Assembly: GCF_000801105.2 (NCBI RefSeq) | Contig: NC_079514.1 | Span: forward strand, 22,918,293-22,982,292 | Length of the DNA stretch: 64,000 nucleotides | Source of the DNA: Raphanus sativus | Lineage: Eukaryota; Streptophyta; Magnoliopsida; Brassicales; Brassicaceae | Direction of reading: 5' to 3' | In this document: one piece after another, positions 48,269-60,941 of the stretch | How positions within the stretch are numbered: the stretch's first letter is position 1 | How the letters are laid out: each line of letters starts with the position of its first letter | Notes under the pieces: model-generated | Seen by the model: the letters and a program-made list of their open reading frames with translations, nothing else | Told to the model about the DNA's origin: nothing | Databases searched by the model: none | Translations under genes and position numbers: made by a program

Positions 48269-49006
48269 ATACTCAACGTGTATATTACAAAGTACGAAAG
48301 TGGTGGAAAATACTGGCCTGTCTTTCACAATACAACAATCTTTTCACTGATCTTGACACAGATTATTGCTTTGGGGTTTTTCGGATTAAAGCTATCAACA
48401 GTTGCTTCGGGTTTCACCATACCGTTAATTCTTCTCACTCTGCTTTTTAGTGAGTATTGCCGGCATAGATTTGCGCCAATATTCCATAAACATCCCGCTC
48501 AGGTTAGATCAAAATATGACCAAAAGCTTTTATTCTCACACTATGGTTGGTACTTGATAAATCAGTTTCTTTCTTTCAGGTTCTTATAGACATGGACAGA
48601 GCTGATGAAATGGCTGGAAAGATGGAAGAGTTACACAAAAAGTTGCATAGTGTATACTCGCAAATACCATTACACCTTCAGAAATCATCGAGCAACGATG
48701 AAAGCAGTACTCCTTTCGCAAATCAGGAGTTACCAGATCCTGAGAAATTGAAGCCAGGTTTGAATTCAGACCATTGGTTTGTGTGGTTTACTTGATTGGC
48801 GTAGGAGAGAAGTTAACATTATTTTATAACTTTGGTTTACAGAGGAAGGGGATGCCGTAGCTAAAGAGTTATGGGGCTTCCAGGGCAATGAATCTGGTCA
48901 AGAACATGACACTATGTCATGTCCCAGTGCTTCTTCACCAGAGCATCTGACCCCAAAGATGATCGAACTCCACAAACGGAACAAGAACGTTAATTTAATG
49001 ATATGA
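48269..49006 (+). pseudogene. RXW8: CSC1/OSCA-type channel (RXW8-like), 3' exons only
   Basis: Osmosensitive calcium-permeable channel family (DUF221/RSN1_7TM). Exons 48269-48502, 48580-48757 and 48843-49006 join in phase to about 191 codons plus TGA. The first has YITKYESGGKYWPVFHNTTI and two hydrophobic segments (SLILTQIIALGFFGLKL, then FTIPLILLTLLFSEYC), the last membrane helices of the family. The others form the cytoplasmic tail (MDRADEMAGKMEELHKKL). Close resemblance to Arabidopsis RXW8 rather than OSCA1 is judged from the KYESGG and STVASGFTIPLILL blocks. The reading is intact, but upstream exons (about three quarters of the protein) are absent. An acceptor (TGTTGCAG) precedes 48269, so the break fell in an intron, near the truncated LTR. 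Not expected to make a working channel. Confidence 0.88.
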
Positions 49007-49481
49007 CGTGCTATTCAATCACTGGGGCTGCAATTCATTAAAGTGGGATTTAAGCAGAAGAATTTTCTGTTGAAAAAGCTCAGCTCCAAAAGGAGCATTT
49101 TTCATTTTCTTTAGTTGAAACTCCTATATACTTTGTAGGAAAGTAAATTGGAGAAAGCATGTACAGGCTTCTTGCTTAAAGAGTAAGATGTACATTTTAT
49201 AGTTACTGCAAGATAGCTGTGCAAAATGTATAAGTACTCTACTTTTCTCAACAGAATAACTAAGAGCAAAAGCGCTTTTCGTAATTCTGGTCTTCGTTAT
49301 TTTGTAAACACAGCTTATGTTAAAAAAAAAGAAGAAGAAATATACAGCTTAAGTTGAAGAAATGAAGATGAATACACTACTCCCATGATCTTGGTTATTT
49401 TTATTCTTCTTTAATTAAGTTTAGTTTCCTATAAATCTATAGATAATAAAGGCATGACTAGTTTGAACCCAACAGGTACAT
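49007..49481 (+). other. 3' UTR and flank of the RXW8-like fragment
   Basis: Untranslated tail with no frame. AATAACTAAG and AATAAAGG words near 49255 and 49446 are possible polyadenylation signals. The last bases TACAT (49477-49481) form the TSD of the following element. Confidence 0.5.
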
Positions 49482-49874
49482 TGATGCAGCGTATAATAAC
49501 TTATCGAACACGTCTTCCTTTTCCTTGTTCGATAATAAACCAATGTTTTCCTTTTCTCTTCATGTTTTTACTTTTCTTTAAGTTTCATTTTCCTAGTTAA
49601 GTTTAATTTCCTATTTCTTAGATTTTGCTTTCCTATAAATAGTGCTCTAAGGTTTGTAAGAGAGACACGATTGATTGAATGAACAAAGAGTTTTCTTTGC
49701 AACCGAGCTTTTGTTAAGAAGTGCATTCTTACAAATCTCAAAACTCTGTTTTACGTGCAGCAAAACAGAGCATCTCTTTTGATCTTCGTGGAGAAGATTA
49801 GAAACCAAACTTGTTTCTCTAGCTTCTCGGGAACTTGAGACTCAAGCTTTCTATCCATTACTTCCGCTCCATCA
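49482..49874 (+). repeat. Left LTR of the CRM-like element
   Basis: Begins TGATGCAGCG, ends CCATCA. TATAAATA at 49634-49641 is the probable promoter box. Confidence 0.93.
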
Positions 49875-49911
49875 CTTTTGGTATCAGAGACTCGACGTTC
49901 CTACCGTTATC

Positions 49912-52900
49912 ATGCCACCGAAACAAAACAAAGACAAAGACGTTCAACATGATGACTGGGGTGAACTACGAAGGACACTACAGGAGATGCAGGTTAACAT
50001 GCATACCTCGATTCAGCAGTCTCATGAGTCTTTACAACAGACTATACGGGAGGTTATGGCAGCAATAGGTCAACAGCAACCACACCACCAACCACGCCAG
50101 CAACAACACCAACGCCATCAACGCGACGAGCATGTTATTGGAGACGATGATGATATGATCGACGAGAATCCGTTCGCTCCTCTGCAAGCACAGGTCAACC
50201 GGTATCAAAACTGGAATCATGGGCCAATTGTAGACAACCGACGTTGGGAAAACGGATTTAAATCCGACTTACCGGAATTTACGGGGAGTATACGTGGAGA
50301 AGAGCTGATCGACTGGATTGTGACAGTAGAAGAAATCATTGAATTTAAACAGGTGCCTGTTAATAGACAAGTTGCCCTTGTTGCAACAAAGTTTCGTGGC
50401 CAAGCAGCTTCATGGTGGTTACAACTGAAATCAACTCGTGCTCGTGAAGGGAAACCAAAGATCGCAACATGGGAGAAATTGAAGAAAAAGCTGCGTAAAA
50501 CTTTTCTGCCATATAATTTTGATCGGACTATGTTTACAAGACTACAAAATTTACGACAAGGATCTCGCACGGTGGACGAATACGCCGAAGAATTCTATCT
50601 GCTAATGACACGCAATGAAATTCATGACAGTGAAATTCAGCTTGTGTCACGTTTTATTGGTGGTTTACGGTTTCAACTTCAGAATGCTTTGGAACAATTT
50701 GATCCAAACACAGTTGCGGAAGCCCATCGTCGTGCAGTTTCGTTTGAAAGACAAAGTAAATCATCATCTACTAACTGGAACTCATCTGCCAGATTACGTA
50801 ACACTGCATCTCAAGATCAAACAAGTCAAGGATTGAACAATACAAATCCAGAAGCAGCGCGCACATCAGCTTCTAACCGTGCATCAACATCGACTGAAGA
50901 ACAACCACTCCGCCGTTCTTCACGACCCAACGCATTACGCTGTTTTGGATGTGGCGAACTAGGTCATATACAAACAGCCTGTCTGAAGCAGTCAAAACGA
51001 GGTCTTTTAATTGAAGAGGTTGATCCCACTTATGATGAATATCATGATGATAATGAAGACGAGTTAGGTGACAACACAGAGCTGGAAGGCGACTCGGGTC
51101 CTCTGCTAGTAGCAAGACGAATCTGCCTCGCACCTCAAGTTTTAGAGGAACCATGGTTGCGTACCAATATTTTTCAGTCTACATGTACGGTTAAGGGAAA
51201 AATCTGCAGATTCATTATCGACTCGGGAAGTTGCCACAATATAGTTTCTGATTATGCAGTTCGCAAACTGGGTCTTGATAAAGAAGCTCATCCCCAACCA
51301 TACAAGCTCACTTGGTTAAAAGAAGGAACAGAAGTACGAGTTACTCATCGTACACTAGTCTCATTCTCAATTGGAGCAATTTCCAAAGACAAAATTTACT
51401 GTGATATTGTTCCAATGGATGTTGGTCACTTGATCTTTGGGAGACCATGGCAGTATGATCGAGAGACGACTCATGACGGCAAACGTAACTGTTACCGTTT
51501 CGTCTTTGATAATCGTACTATTACACTCTTGCCTAAAGATCCGTCGATTCCAACATCAGTGACTCAAACTACTACGCCGGTTCCAACTCTACGTACTGAA
51601 GCTTTATCAAAACCATCTTTGATTTGCTCAGTTAGTACATTTAAAGAAGAGCTACGGCAAACAGGATTCGCATTGGCTTTGCTCTCAGTTTCAGACATGG
51701 CCGCAAGTTCTAAGCCACATAACATGGCCTTTTGTCCACTCCTCGACGAATATAACGATGTGTTTCCAGATGACTTGCCAAAGGAGCTACCTCCATTAAG
51801 AGATATTCAACATCATATTGACTTGGTTCCAGGGGCATCACTTCCTAATAGACCACATTATAGGATGAGCCCACAAGAACACGACGAGTTACGACGACAA
51901 GTCGAGAGTTTATTGTCAAAAGGACATATTCGTGAGAGTCTCAGCCCTTGTGCAGTACTAGCTCTATTAATTCCAAAGAAGGATGGATCTTGGCGTATGT
52001 GTGTTGATAGTCGTGCTATCAATAAGATAACAGTGCGTTACCGTTTTCCTATTCCACGCCTCGATGATCTACTAGATCAAATTGGCGCAGCGACAATCTT
52101 CTCCAAAATTGATCTCAAGAGCGGCTACCACCAGATTCGAATTCGTCCTGGAGATGAATGGAAGACAGCTTTCAAAACTCGGGAAGGATTATTTGAATGG
52201 CTCGTTATGCCTTTTGGATTATCTAATGCACCAAGCACATTTATGCGGGTTATGAATCAAGCACTTCGTCCTTTCATTGGGAAATTTGTGGTGGTCTATT
52301 TTGATGATATTCTCATATTCAGCTCTTCCTTGGACGACCATCTTGATCATCTTCGACAAGTGTTAAGTGTCCTCCGGAAAGAAAAACTATTTGCCGCCAA
52401 ACAGAAGTGTCAATTTGGTACAGACCATGTATTGTTCTTAGGATATGTGATCTCTAAAGATGGCTTGTCCGTGGATAGTTCGAAAGTAGAATCCATAAAG
52501 TCATGGCCGATTCCGCGTACACTTTCAGATGTTCGTAGTTTCCATGGGTTGGCATCATTCTACAGACGGTTTGTTGCGAATTTTAGTACCATTATGGCGC
52601 CAATAACAGATTGTATGCGTGACGGGAAGTTTGATTGGACGTCTGCTGCGAATCAGGCTTTTGAGATCATTAAGGCAAAGTTGACTACATCTCCAGTACT
52701 TGTCTTACCAGATTTCTCCTTAACTTTTGAACTACATTGTGATGCTTCAAAGCTAGGCATCGGAGCTGTTTTGAGCCAACAGAACCGACCTGTAGCATAT
52801 TTTAGTGAGAAGCTAACGGGAGCACGAAGTCGTTACAGCACTTATGATATGGAGTTTTATGCAATCATACAAGCTATTAAGCATTGGAAACATTACCTTT

Positions 52901-53412
52901 GCCATCGAGATTTTGTGTTATTCACCGATCATGATGCTCTTCGCCATCTTGATAGTCAAGCTAAAGTTTCTGCTCGACATGCAACATGGATTGCGTTTTT
53001 ACAACAGTTCACATTCAGCATTAAGCATCAGTCGGGGAAGTTAAATCGTGTAGCTGATGCCTTAAGCCGTCGTCAATGCCTTCTCACAACCATGTTCAAT
53101 TCGGTTCCAGGTTTTGGGTCTTTCAGTGACTTATATGAAACTGATCCATATTTTGCTCGTATCTGGCTAGACGCACAAAATGGTCTTCATAGAGACTTCA
53201 CGCTCCAAGATGGGTTCTTGTTCAAGGGGAACCAGTTATGCATCCCAGACTGTAGCCTTCGTTTACGCATCCTCGACGAGTTGCACTCTGAAGGACATGT
53301 GGGACGCGACAGGACTCTTCAGCTCGTTACGGACCACTATTTTTGGCCTTCTCTTCGCCGAGATGTTGAGAGATATATTGAACGCTGCCGTGCTTGTCAA
53401 CAAGCTAAATGA
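49912..53412 (+). CDS. Gag-pol polyprotein (gag, protease, RT, RNase H, integrase N-terminus)
   Basis: 1166 codons. Gag at about residues 115-280 ([19 protein letters not shown], then [12 protein letters not shown]); CCHC knuckle 344-357 ([14 protein letters not shown]); aspartic protease with DSGS at 437-440; reverse transcriptase about 648-805 with YFDD at 796-799; RNase H about 938-1055 with D943, E981 and D1006; integrase zinc finger H1125-X3-H1129-X29-C1159-X2-C1162. The start [10 protein letters not shown] is 38 bp after the LTR. The frame stops at TGA 53410-53412, immediately after the zinc finger, then stays open in the same frame. Everything else needed for activity seems present, so the stop is probably a recent point mutation. 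A polyprotein of this family is normally read in one piece. Confidence 0.93.
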   Translation: MPPKQNKDKDVQHDDWGELRRTLQEMQVNMHTSIQQSHESLQQTIREVMAAIGQQQPHHQPRQQQHQRHQRDEHVIGDDDDMIDENPFAPLQAQVNRYQNWNHGPIVDNRRWENGFKSDLPEFTGSIRGEELIDWIVTVEEIIEFKQVPVNRQVALVATKFRGQAASWWLQLKSTRAREGKPKIATWEKLKKKLRKTFLPYNFDRTMFTRLQNLRQGSRTVDEYAEEFYLLMTRNEIHDSEIQLVSRFIGGLRFQLQNALEQFDPNTVAEAHRRAVSFERQSKSSSTNWNSSARLRNTASQDQTSQGLNNTNPEAARTSASNRASTSTEEQPLRRSSRPNALRCFGCGELGHIQTACLKQSKRGLLIEEVDPTYDEYHDDNEDELGDNTELEGDSGPLLVARRICLAPQVLEEPWLRTNIFQSTCTVKGKICRFIIDSGSCHNIVSDYAVRKLGLDKEAHPQPYKLTWLKEGTEVRVTHRTLVSFSIGAISKDKIYCDIVPMDVGHLIFGRPWQYDRETTHDGKRNCYRFVFDNRTITLLPKDPSIPTSVTQTTTPVPTLRTEALSKPSLICSVSTFKEELRQTGFALALLSVSDMAASSKPHNMAFCPLLDEYNDVFPDDLPKELPPLRDIQHHIDLVPGASLPNRPHYRMSPQEHDELRRQVESLLSKGHIRESLSPCAVLALLIPKKDGSWRMCVDSRAINKITVRYRFPIPRLDDLLDQIGAATIFSKIDLKSGYHQIRIRPGDEWKTAFKTREGLFEWLVMPFGLSNAPSTFMRVMNQALRPFIGKFVVVYFDDILIFSSSLDDHLDHLRQVLSVLRKEKLFAAKQKCQFGTDHVLFLGYVISKDGLSVDSSKVESIKSWPIPRTLSDVRSFHGLASFYRRFVANFSTIMAPITDCMRDGKFDWTSAANQAFEIIKAKLTTSPVLVLPDFSLTFELHCDASKLGIGAVLSQQNRPVAYFSEKLTGARSRYSTYDMEFYAIIQAIKHWKHYLCHRDFVLFTDHDALRHLDSQAKVSARHATWIAFLQQFTFSIKHQSGKLNRVADALSRRQCLLTTMFNSVPGFGSFSDLYETDPYFARIWLDAQNGLHRDFTLQDGFLFKGNQLCIPDCSLRLRILDELHSEGHVGRDRTLQLVTDHYFWPSLRRDVERYIERCRACQQAK

Positions 53413-54357
53413 AAGGCATCTAACGCAGGTTTATACATCCCGTTACCAACGCCTACTCAGCCTTGGACCGACATAAGTATGGATTTTGTGTTCGGACTTC
53501 CGCGTACTCAAAGAGGCAATGATTCTATTTTTGTGGTAGTAGATCGGTTCTCCAAGATGTCTCATTTTATTCCATGCAAACGAACAACTGATGTGGTCTT
53601 GGTCGCACAACTATTCTTTCGAGAAATCTACCGACTTCATGGCCTTCCTACCTCCATCGTATCAGATCGAGACACACGTTTCTTAAGCCATTTTTGGCGA
53701 TCTTTATGGAAGATGCTCAAAACAAGCTTTGATATGAGTTCTGCCTACCACCCTCAAACTGACGGTCAAACTGAAGTCACAAACCGAACCTTAGGGAACA
53801 TGCTACGAAGCCTGGTGGGTGATAACATTAAGTCATGGGAAACAAATTTGCCACAGGCTGAGTTTGCTCATAATCATGCTAATAACAGAAGCTTGGGCTA
53901 TAGTCCATTCTATGTGGTTTATGGCATTGTCCCTCGAGGTCCATTGGATTTGACGACCATGCCTGACAAATCTCGATTACATGGGCAAGCAATTGACTTT
54001 GTGGACAACTTACAACTTGTTCATCAGCAAGCTCAATCACATTTAGAGGCTACCAAAAGTTCTTACAAGAAAGCTGCCGATGAGCATCGTCGCGAGGTTA
54101 ATTTTCAAGCTGGTGATCTCGTGTGGGTGGTTCTCACTAAAGAGAGATTTCCAGCACATGAGTATAATAAATTAAAGTCTCGTAAGATTGGGCCTGTGGA
54201 AGTCATTCACCGCATCAACGCAAATGCCTATAAGCTTCGTCTTCCTGATCACATTCGTACTTCAGATGTCTTCAATGTCAAGCACTTATTTCCATACCAT
54301 GGTGAAAACAAGGTTCCAGATTCAGGGACGAATCTTTCTCTACCCGGGGAGACCTGA
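53413..54357 (+). pseudogene. Integrase core and C-terminus, after an in-frame stop
   Basis: Same frame as gag-pol, separated only by the TGA at 53410-53412; the first methionine is at 53479. The DD35E triad is visible: D2 (SMDFVFGLP), D63 (VSDRD) and E99 (QTDGQTEV), with 35 residues between the last two. The tail has a GPY/F-like KIGPVEVIHRINANAYKLRL block and KHLFPYHGE. No classical chromodomain is evident; in CRM-type elements a shorter CR motif may stand there instead. The stop at 54355-54357 overlaps the right LTR start. Confidence 0.88.
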
Positions 54358-54747
54358 TGCAGCGTATAATAACTTATCGAACACGTCTTCCTTTTCCTTG
54401 TTCGATAATAAACCAATGTTTTCCTTTTCTCTTCATGTTTTTACTTTTCTTTAAGTTTCCTTTTCCTAGTTAAGTTTAATTTCCTATTTCTTAGATTTTG
54501 CTTTCCTATAAATAGTGCTCTAAGGTTTGTAAGAGAGACACGATTGATTGAATGAACAAAGAGTTTTCTTTGCAACCGAGCTTTTGTTAAGAAGTGCATT
54601 CTTACAAATCTCAAAACTCTGTTTTACGTGCAGCAAAACAGAGCATCTCTTTTGATCTTCGTGGAGAAGATTAGAAACCAAACTTGTTTCTCTAGCTTCT
54701 CGGGAACTTGAGACTCAAGCTTTCTATCCATTACTTCCGCTCCATCA
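54355..54747 (+). repeat. Right LTR of the CRM-like element
   Basis: 393 bp, identical to the left LTR except one base near 54460. Followed by TACAT. Confidence 0.93.
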
Positions 54748-55642
54748 TACATACATGTGGTGATGGTAATTTCAAGAGTTATTAAACGATTTTGGCTCAA
54801 ATTGGTGACATATTGTATTAGAGTTGATTTACAATAAAAATTATAATTCGATGTAATTTATGTGGTATAAACGGTAGATTTATATAGTAAGTTCGCTTTA
54901 AAAATATGAGTTATTATTTTTTTTAAAATAACCAATTGGTAACATTTTTGCTGTATAAATTGTAGTATTCTATTTTCAAAAAAACATTAAATGATTAAAA
55001 TAATAAAATTTATTATGAATTTAATAAAATAGACTGAAAATATAATATATAATCAAAAATTAAAGAAATATACTTTATATATATTATAGCAAACATATTT
55101 ATATATTTACGTAATTGTATATAAAACTTTTAGTTACCAAATATAGTTAACAGTGAAAAATATATATTTATATATATTTTAAATAATAATTCAAATCAAA
55201 TTAGAAAATTTATAAAATCTTTGACTAACTAAAAGTTACGTGATTTTTTTTAAATGGTTTAGTAACTGAAGGAAAATAAACATTGCCATGCAATTAAAAT
55301 ATTAAACTGTTACCAGTTAAAAATAAATAATTTTGTTTATATAATAATTCAAATAAAATTAGAAAATTTAAAAATCTTTGACTAACTACTAAAAAGTTAC
55401 GTGATTTTTTTCTGGAAAAAAATGATTTAGTAACTGAAGGAAAGTAAACATTACTGTGCAATTGAAATATTAAATTGTTAAAAGAATAAAACTAACCGCA
55501 GGGTAGTTGATGATATAAAACAAAATAACTGGTACCTCAACTTCTAATACATACAATTTTGCTTGATGTGTTGATTAATTATTTGAGTTACCAATTTTTC
55601 AAAGGAGATAACTCAAAATTGTACCTCAACTATAACACATTA
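54748..55642. other. AT-rich flank with 158-bp duplication
   Basis: No gene. A degenerate direct repeat of about 158 bp (55185-55342 and 55343-55495) shares ATCTTTGACTAACTA, AAGTTACGTGATTTTTT and TTTAGTAACTGAAGGAAA. Confidence 0.7.
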
Positions 55643-58600
55643 CTAGATTTTGATCCGTGCGCCCGCACCGGTATATTTTTATTTTGTAATTATTTTACGG
55701 TTTTTAATTATTTGAATATGTATTGTTGGTTCATATTAAAAAATGCTATGTTGTATGTACTATTTTATTGTATTTATTTATAAATCTAAAAATTTAGTAT
55801 GGTTGCATATATTAATAAGTGTTATCTAAACAATTGTTTCATAGCCAACTAATATGTTATCGGTTTCAAGGTTATATGAAGCAATTAAGTTTATATACAA
55901 AATAGATTTAACACATTGAATATTTAAGAAAAAAATAATAATAAAACTTAAAATATAGGTTTTAAACTTAATTTCAATATAAAAAAAAGATTTTTTAATT
56001 TGAAATAAAAATTATAAAATAACTTAATTTCAATATAAAAAGGTTTTTTAATTTGAAATAAAAATTATAAAAATACTTCAGTTTTAAGTGATTTCTAATA
56101 TAGTTTGAATATAGTTTATTTTATTTCTTATATATTGCCATATTTTGAGTATCTTAGCTCCCTTCTGTTAAAGCAATAGATTCCCTGTGTTCTAAACTTT
56201 CTAATAAGGACTTCAGCTAATTAGAATATGTAGACCATACACCAGTGTAAAACACCATATTAATACTGCAGCAGAAACAAACCAGTTTTCTTCAAAATTA
56301 GAGTCTTTAAAGAGTGATGAAACATGACGACTTTTGAAGAGACCTTTAGTCAAAGAACCATGCCTTGTATATATCTTCAATCTAGAACCATATACTGATG
56401 AAGAAACCTTCACCAAACACCATCCTCAAACGATTCTTACGACCGGCACGTTAAGAAGGAACTCACTGATTTGAGTGTTCTTTCTTCAGTCTCTAGATTT
56501 TAATTACCATTCTTCTAATCATAGCAACTACCAGCGAGTTCACTTTTCCAGGCTCCTAGAATGGTAATATCTAGTTACTGATTTAATATAGCAAATTAAG
56601 ACAGTCGAGAGTTTGTATTGTTTAAGTTAAAGATACACTGCCTGTTAAGACAGTCGAGAGTTTGTATTGTTTAAGTTAAAGATATGTTTCAAAAATAGTT
56701 CTGTAAGTATTACTTAAGAGAAAGAGAGAGATGGTATTTTACCCTGTGCAGCTGAGTTATGATGTCTCATTGATGTGTGTTCCTCAGCATGTTTGCCTGC
56801 AACAGTTTTGTATGGCCGAGTGACATCACAACCTGCATTTTATGTTGGCAAAGCTAGAATAGTTTAGTAGTTCTCTAGCTAAGACAAATCCTATGAAAGG
56901 AGAGACAATGTTAGAGATAAAGTGCCTAAGATCAAATTATAATCTAAACATATAGTCAATCCACATGAAAAAAAAATTCAGCCATTAACATAAAGTAACT
57001 TTTGATGTGAAGATAGAGTATACACATAAAAGAAGAATCTTTCTAACCTATCCTTGACGCTTCTACAAAGCTCCATTGATTCGATTATTGCAACACTATT
57101 TTCCACAAATCCATCAGTGATTCTATATAGATACACCATTAGTGTGCCTCCATTCAATGATCAAAATAAAAACTACATAAATTTAACAATCAATTCGTTA
57201 ATCAGAAAAAGACTAATATTTCTATAAGAAATTTTTTGTTTTTGCCCATAATGTTAAATCCTTTGGATTAAGAAAACTACAATTGGATTCAGTAAAATCA
57301 AAATAGCAAAATCGAATTAACAAACCAATTCTGATTACGTTATGGGGGGAGAAAAAGTTTATTCAGAATAGGGAAAGGCTGATCCTCGAGTCCAATCCCG
57401 TAGCCAGAAGGTCTGTTAGGGATGGTGATAACTCACCGTATCGCCAGAGTGGAGATGAGAGCTCTAGAATATTATCGAAGCATCTCTATCAAGTTTGCTC
57501 TTCCTTTTCAGTATCGTAAAAACACGACGAATTTTTAGATGAGAAACGGCAAGCAACATGTTTAGTTTATTGATTAGGTCAAATATATGGTAAAATACAA
57601 AATTGCCATTAATGAGTTCAGTGGCATCCTTATGTAATTTTTGTGAAAAACTCAGGGTTAAGTAATATTTGTACTTCAGTTTTAATAGATTAGATAAAAA
57701 TATTTCAGTTTTAAGTGATTTCTAATATAGTTTGAATATAGTTTATTTTATTTCTTATATATTGCCATATTTTGAGTATCTTAGCTCCCTTCTGTTAAAG
57801 CAATAGATTCCCTGTGTTCTAAACTTTCTAATAAGGACTTCAGCTAATTAGAATATGTAGACCATACACCAGTGTAAAACACCATATTAATACTGCAGCA
57901 GAAACAAACCAGTTTTCTTCAAAATTAGAGTCTTTAAAGAGTGATGAAACATGACGACTTTTGAAGAGACCTTTAGTCAAAGAACCATGCCTTGTATATA
58001 TCTTCAATCTAGAACCATATACTGATGAAGAAACCTTCACCAAACACCATCCTCAAACGATTCTTACGACCGGCACGTTAAGAAGGAACTCACTGATTTG
58101 AGTGTTCTTTCTTCAGTCTCTAGATTTTAATTACCATTCTTCTAATCATAGCAACTACCAGCGAGTTCACTTTTCCAGGCTCCTAGAATGGTAATATCTA
58201 GTTACTGATTTAATATAGCAAATTAAGACAGTCGAGAGTTTGTATTGTTTAAGTTAAAGATACACTGCCTGTTAAGACAGTCGAGAGTTTGTATTGTTTA
58301 AGTTAAAGATATGTTTCAAAAATAGTTCTGTAAGTATTACTTAAGAGAAAGAGAGAGATGGTATTTTACCCTGTGCAGCTGAGTTATGATGTCTCATTGA
58401 TGTGTGTTCCTCAGCATGTTTGCCTGCAACAGTTTTGTATGGCCGAGTGACATCACAACCTGCATTTTATGTTGGCAAAGCTAGAATAGTTTAGTAGTTC
58501 TCTAGCTAAGACAAATCCTATGAAAGGAGAGACAATGTTAGAGATAAAGTGCCTAAGATCAAATTATAATCTAAACATATAGTCAATCCACATGAAAAAA

Positions 58601-60941
58601 AAATTCAGCCATTAACATAAAGTAACTTTTGATGTGAAGATAGAGTATACACATAAAAGAAGAATCTTTCTAACCTATCCTTGACGCTTCTACAAAGCTC
58701 CATTGATTCGATTATTGCAACACTATTTTCCACAAATCCATCAGTGATTCTATATAGATACACCATTAGTGTGCCTCCATTCAATGATCAAAATAAAAAC
58801 TACATAAATTTAACAATCAATTCGTTAATCAGAAAAAGACTAATATTTCTATAAGAAATTTTTTGTTTTTGCCCATAATGTTAAATCCTTTGGATTAAGA
58901 GAACTACAATTGGATTCAGTAAAATCAAAATAGCAAAATCGAATTAACAAACCAATTCTGATTACGTTATGGGGGGAGAAAAAGTTTATTCAGAATAGGG
59001 AAAGGCTGATCCTCGAGTCCAATCCCGTAGCCAGAAGGTCTGTTAGGGATGGTGATAACTCACCGTATCGCCAGAGTGGAGATGAGAGCTCTAGAATATT
59101 ATCGAAGCATCTCTATCAAGTTTGCTCTTCCTTTTCAGTATCGTAAAAACACGACGAATTTTTAGATGAGAAACGGCAAGCAACATGTTTAGTTTATTGA
59201 TTAGGTCAAATATATGGTAAAATACAAAATTGCCATTAATGAGTTCAGTGGCATCCTTATGTAATTTTTGTGAAAAACTCAGGGTTAAGTAATATTTGTA
59301 CTTCAGTTTTAATAGATTAGATAAAAATATTTCAGTTTTAAGTGATTTCTAATATAGTTTGAATATAGTTTATTTTATTTCTTATATATTGCCATATTTT
59401 GAGTATCTTAGCTCCCTTCTGTTAAAGCAATAGATTCCCTGTGTTCTAAACTTTCTAATAAGGACTTCAGCTAATTAGAATATGTAGACCATACACCAGT
59501 GTAAAACACCATATTAATACTGCAGCAGAAACAAACCAGTTTTCTTCAAAATTAGAGTCTTTAAAGAGTGATGAAACATGACGACTTTTGAAGAGACCTT
59601 TAGTCAAAAAACCATGCCTTGTATATATCTTCAATCTAGAACCATATACTGATGAAGAAACCTCACCAAACACCATCCTCAAACGATTCTTACGACCGGC
59701 ACATTAAGAAGGACCTCGCTGATTTGAGTGTTCTTTCTTCAGTCTCTAGATTTTAATTACCATTCTTCTAATCATAGCAACTACCAGCGAGTTCACTTTT
59801 CCAGGCTCCTAGAATGGTAATATCTAGTTACTGATTTAATATAGCAAATTAAGACAGTCGAGAGTTTGTATTGTTTAAGTTAAAGATACACTGCCTGTTA
59901 AGACAGTCGAGAGTTTGTATTGTTTAAGTTAAAGATATGTTTCAAAAATAGTTCTGTAAGTATTACTTAAGAGAAAGAGAGAGATGGTATTTTACCCTGT
60001 GCAGCTGAGTTATGATGTCTCATTGATGTGTGTTCCTCAGCATGTTTGCCTGCAACAGTTTTGTATGGCCGAGTGACATCACAACCTGCATTTTATGTTG
60101 GCAAAGCTAGAATAGTTTAGTAGTTCTCTAGCTAAGACAAATCCTATGAAAGGAGAGACAATGTTAGAGATAAAGTGCCTAAGATCAAATTATAATCTAA
60201 ACATATAGTCAATCCACATGAAAAAAAAATTCAGCCATTAACATAAAGTAACTTTTGATGTGAAGATAGAGTATACACATAAAAGAAGAATCTTTCTAAC
60301 CTATCCTTGACGCTTCTACAAAGCTCCATTGATTCGATTATTGCAACACCATTTTCCACAAATCCATCAGTGATTCTATATAGATACACCATTAGTGTGC
60401 CTCCATTCAATGATCAAAATAAAAACTACATAAATTTAACAATCAATTCGTTAATCAGAAAAAGACTAATATTTCTATAAGAAATTTTTTGTTTTTGCCC
60501 ATAAAGTTAAATCCTTTGGATTAAGAAAACTACAATTGGATTCAGTAAAATCAAAATAGCAAAATCAAATTAACAAACCAATTCTGATTACGTTATGGGG
60601 GAGAAAAAGTTTATTCAGAATAGAGAAAGGCTGATCCTCGAGTCCAATCCCGTAGCCAGAAGGTCTGTTAGGGATGGTGATAACTCACCGTATCGCCAGA
60701 GTGGAGATGAGAGCTCTAGAATATTATCGAAGCATCTCTATCAAGTTTGCTCTTCCTTTTCAGTATCGTAAAAACACGACGAATTTTTAGATGAGAAACG
60801 GCAAGCAACATGTTTAGTTTATTGATTAGGTCAAATATATGGTAAAATACAAAATTGCCATTAATGAGTTCAGTGACATCCTTATGTAATTTTTGTGAAA
60901 AACTCAGGGTTAAGTAATATTTGTACTTCAGTTTTAATAGA
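55643..60941 (-). mobile_element. Helitron with one 3' end and three 5' ends
   Basis: The 3' end lies at the left: host A, CTAG (55643-55646), then a GTGCG/CGCAC hairpin (55657-55668). The 5' terminus, on the minus strand TCTATTAAAACTGAAGTAC, occurs three times (plus-strand ends at 57689, 59316, 60941), each followed by T. They lie 1627 and 1625 bp apart because the 5' part is tandemly triplicated. No Rep/helicase frame. The interior carries exon-like gene fragments (see below). Confidence 0.8.

Larger units (their letters stand above)
49482..54747 (+). mobile_element. Young Ty3/gypsy retrotransposon, chromovirus (CRM-like)
   Basis: LTRs 49482-49874 and 54355-54747 (393 bp each) differ at one position that I can see (49587 A versus 54460 C). 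TSD TACAT is at 49477-49481 and 54748-54752. The primer-binding site TGGTATCAGAG (49879-49889) matches initiator-Met tRNA; a purine-rich tract (CGGGGAGA) precedes the right LTR. A 1.48-kcodon gag-pol frame spans the interior with one in-frame stop. RT motifs ([20 protein letters not shown]) fit the CRM/Galadriel-type chromoviruses. The nearly identical LTRs point to insertion within roughly the last few hundred thousand years. Confidence 0.95.

Noticed and set aside
48269..49006. RXW8-like exons as a complete small gene
   Set aside because: The first exon starts after a splice acceptor with no initiator, and the family protein is several times longer; treated as a truncated gene.
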